From: Acinetobacter celticus
Lineage (GTDB): Bacteria; Pseudomonadota; Gammaproteobacteria; Pseudomonadales; Moraxellaceae
Direction: 5' to 3'
DNA: 64,000 bases
Assembly (NCBI RefSeq): GCF_001707755.1
Contig: NZ_MBDL01000001.1
Coordinates: 124,001-188,000, forward strand
How positions within the stretch are numbered: the first letter of the stretch is position 1; every line of letters starts with the position of its first letter. The translations under genes and the position numbers were made by a program. Positions 62,764 through 64,000 of this stretch are shown here, one piece after another. The notes beneath the pieces are model-generated. The model ran no database searches and was not told the DNA's origin. It saw only the letters and a program-made list of their open reading frames with translations.

Positions 62764-63414
62764 TTAAATAGACCAATCCTGAATCTCCCAACCCTGCGCT
62801 TTGGCTAAAATGTCTAAACGGTCATCTGGATTAATCGCAAAAGCATGGTCTGCATATTCCAATAAGAAACGATCATTAATCGAATCTGAATAAGCCCAAG
62901 ATTCAGTAACCTCTCGCCCTGCTAACCACTGATCTAACCGTGCCAATTTACCTTGTTGATAGCATGGAATATTGATCACTTTACCCGTGTAGCGGCCGTC
63001 AACCACTTCCGCATTGGTCGCAATAATTTCAGTAATACCAAATTCACGAAAAATTGGCGCTGTAATAAAATCTGATGTAGCAGTAATGCCGACCAACGCA
63101 TGCCCTGCATCTTTATGACGCTGTATGGCCTTAAAACCTTCTGGACGCATTTGTGGACGAATGACTTTTTGCATAAACAGCTGATGTAATTCAGTCAAAT
63201 AAACATTGTCATGTTGCGTTAAAAATTCGAAAACAAACTCATTATAAGCAATTGGGTCAAGTTGTCCGGCCTTATAATCTTCATAAAATTTATTGTTCAT
63301 AGCACGATGGCGAATTGGGTCAACCAAGCCTTCATTGACTAAAAACTCCCCCCATGAATGGTCTGAGTCTGTGTTTAATAAGGTGTGGTCTAGGTCAAAC
63401 AGCGCCAATTTCAT
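62764..63414 (-). CDS. HAD-superfamily subfamily IB phosphatase (SerB-like)
   Basis: 216 residues. Motif I FDLDHTLLNTDSD with nucleophile D7, motif II in GITATSDFI, and a late D pair in SDSINDRFLLEYAD. The HAD-IB insertion between I and II fits. It dephosphorylates a small phosphomonoester; SerB itself is longer. It is divergent from rppH, as in Pseudomonas (from memory). Confidence 0.88.
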   Translation of the reverse strand: MKLALFDLDHTLLNTDSDHSWGEFLVNEGLVDPIRHRAMNNKFYEDYKAGQLDPIAYNEFVFEFLTQHDNVYLTELHQLFMQKVIRPQMRPEGFKAIQRHKDAGHALVGITATSDFITAPIFREFGITEIIATNAEVVDGRYTGKVINIPCYQQGKLARLDQWLAGREVTESWAYSDSINDRFLLEYADHAFAINPDDRLDILAKAQGWEIQDWSI

Positions 63415-63598
63415 AAAAATACTCGTAAAAGCTGAAATTTAAGAAAAAAATTGTAAATCTATCTCCGCTAGTCGATAGAAATTCGTTAAGATCATAGCAA
63501 TTTTAACATTATTTACACTTTGCTTTTTCCGAGTTGGATGCAGAAATAACAATCCCCGGATACAAAGTTATAAATTACACAATATATTAGGTAGCCAA

Positions 63599-64000
63599 AT
63601 GATTGACTCAGAAGGTTTCCGACCCAATGTCGGGATCATTTTGGCAAACGAGGCTGGACAAGTTTTATGGGCAAAACGCATTGGTCATAATGCATGGCAA
63701 TTTCCGCAAGGAGGTATTCAATATGGTGAAACCCCCGAACAGGCACTTTTTCGTGAACTAAGAGAAGAAGTTGGCTTATTGCCCGAACACGTCCAGATTA
63801 TTGCGCAAACCCAAGGTTGGTTGCGTTATCGTTTGCCAAATCGATATATACGCCCAGATTCAGACCCTGTATGTATTGGTCAAAAACAGAAGTGGTTTTT
63901 GTTGAAGCTTACAGCGTCAACGCAACATATTCGGCTGAATTTGTCTGACCCACCTGAATTTGATCAATGGCAATGGGTCAGCTATTGGTATCCATTAGGT
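63599..64000 (+). CDS. rppH: RNA pyrophosphohydrolase, N-terminal part (3' end outside window)
   Basis: The ATG at 63599 starts [18 protein letters not shown]. The first 134 residues are present and the gene runs off the window. The Nudix box begins at ~residue 38 ([17 protein letters not shown], then REEVGL, fitting GX5EX7REUXEEXGU), and [16 protein letters not shown] is typical of RppH. It removes pyrophosphate from 5'-triphosphate mRNA ends and so starts decay. Confidence 0.95.
   Translation, partial: MIDSEGFRPNVGIILANEAGQVLWAKRIGHNAWQFPQGGIQYGETPEQALFRELREEVGLLPEHVQIIAQTQGWLRYRLPNRYIRPDSDPVCIGQKQKWFLLKLTASTQHIRLNLSDPPEFDQWQWVSYWYPLG

Overview
The window looks like chromosomal DNA of an Acinetobacter species (Moraxellaceae, Gammaproteobacteria). 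The basis is the AT-rich base composition, an lpxL-type acyltransferase next to an lpsB-like lipooligosaccharide glycosyltransferase, a LeuA of the long type, the tonB-exbB-exbD order, and gene neighbourhoods shared with Pseudomonas (metX-metW-x-rdgB, lgt-thyA-folA, leuC-leuD-x-leuB, asd-fimV-truA, HAD-rppH; this comparison is from memory). I see no rRNA, tRNA, CRISPR array, prophage or insertion sequence. Nearly everything is core chromosome.

Layout. 1-2.4 kb: the end of a TonB-dependent receptor, piuC and an FMN alpha-hydroxy-acid dehydrogenase. 2.6-7.9 kb: leuA, metX-metW-sel1 and rdgB, with a decayed acetyltransferase gene before rdgB. 8-13.7 kb: an AEC transporter, tatABC, a large twin-arginine PhoX-like phosphatase behind an 11-bp periodic Pho-box array, and an NRDE protein. 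13.8-20.4 kb: lgt, two paralogous small membrane proteins, a signal-less CHAP-like amidase, thyA, folA, a DUF4105 protein, a META lipoprotein and msrA. 20.4-26.2 kb: tonB-exbB-exbD behind a Fur-like site, purU, a TetR/aldehyde dehydrogenase pair around a perfect palindrome, and rpmB-rpmG. 26.3-35.6 kb: a YbaL-type antiporter, a small membrane protein ending in an 11-bp tandem repeat, an RRM protein, a UvrD-like helicase, glycerate kinase, an AhpD-like protein, an HdeD protein and a membrane-anchored metalloprotease. 35.7-45.5 kb: topA, a PIN-like protein, slyX, an ABC-F ATPase, an SDR, lpxL and an lpsB-like gene. 45.5-53.1 kb: an EEP hydrolase, asd, a two-gene FimV, an asparaginase and truA. 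53.2-64 kb: an AraC regulator, infA, small secreted proteins, leuB-lipoprotein-leuD-leuC, a Fur-site-preceded DUF2061 protein, a LysR regulator, small DUF proteins, a HAD phosphatase and the start of rppH.

How the genes connect. LeuA, LeuC, LeuD and LeuB make up the leucine branch, split between the two ends of the window. MetX/MetW and Asd belong to the aspartate family. ThyA/FolA and PurU handle folate-linked carbon. The Tat translocase sits directly upstream of a likely Tat client. TonB/ExbB/ExbD would energise receptors such as the one cut at the left edge. The two FimV halves probably act together at the cell pole for type IV pili.

The most unusual items are the out-of-frame 11-bp repeat that truncates a membrane protein (28.3-28.6 kb), the bipartite FimV (48.5-51.3 kb), the Pho-box array (10.56-10.6 kb), the Fur site before a DUF2061 gene (60.45 kb), the signal-less amidase (15.6-16.1 kb) and the HExxHxxGxxD protease (34.8-35.6 kb).
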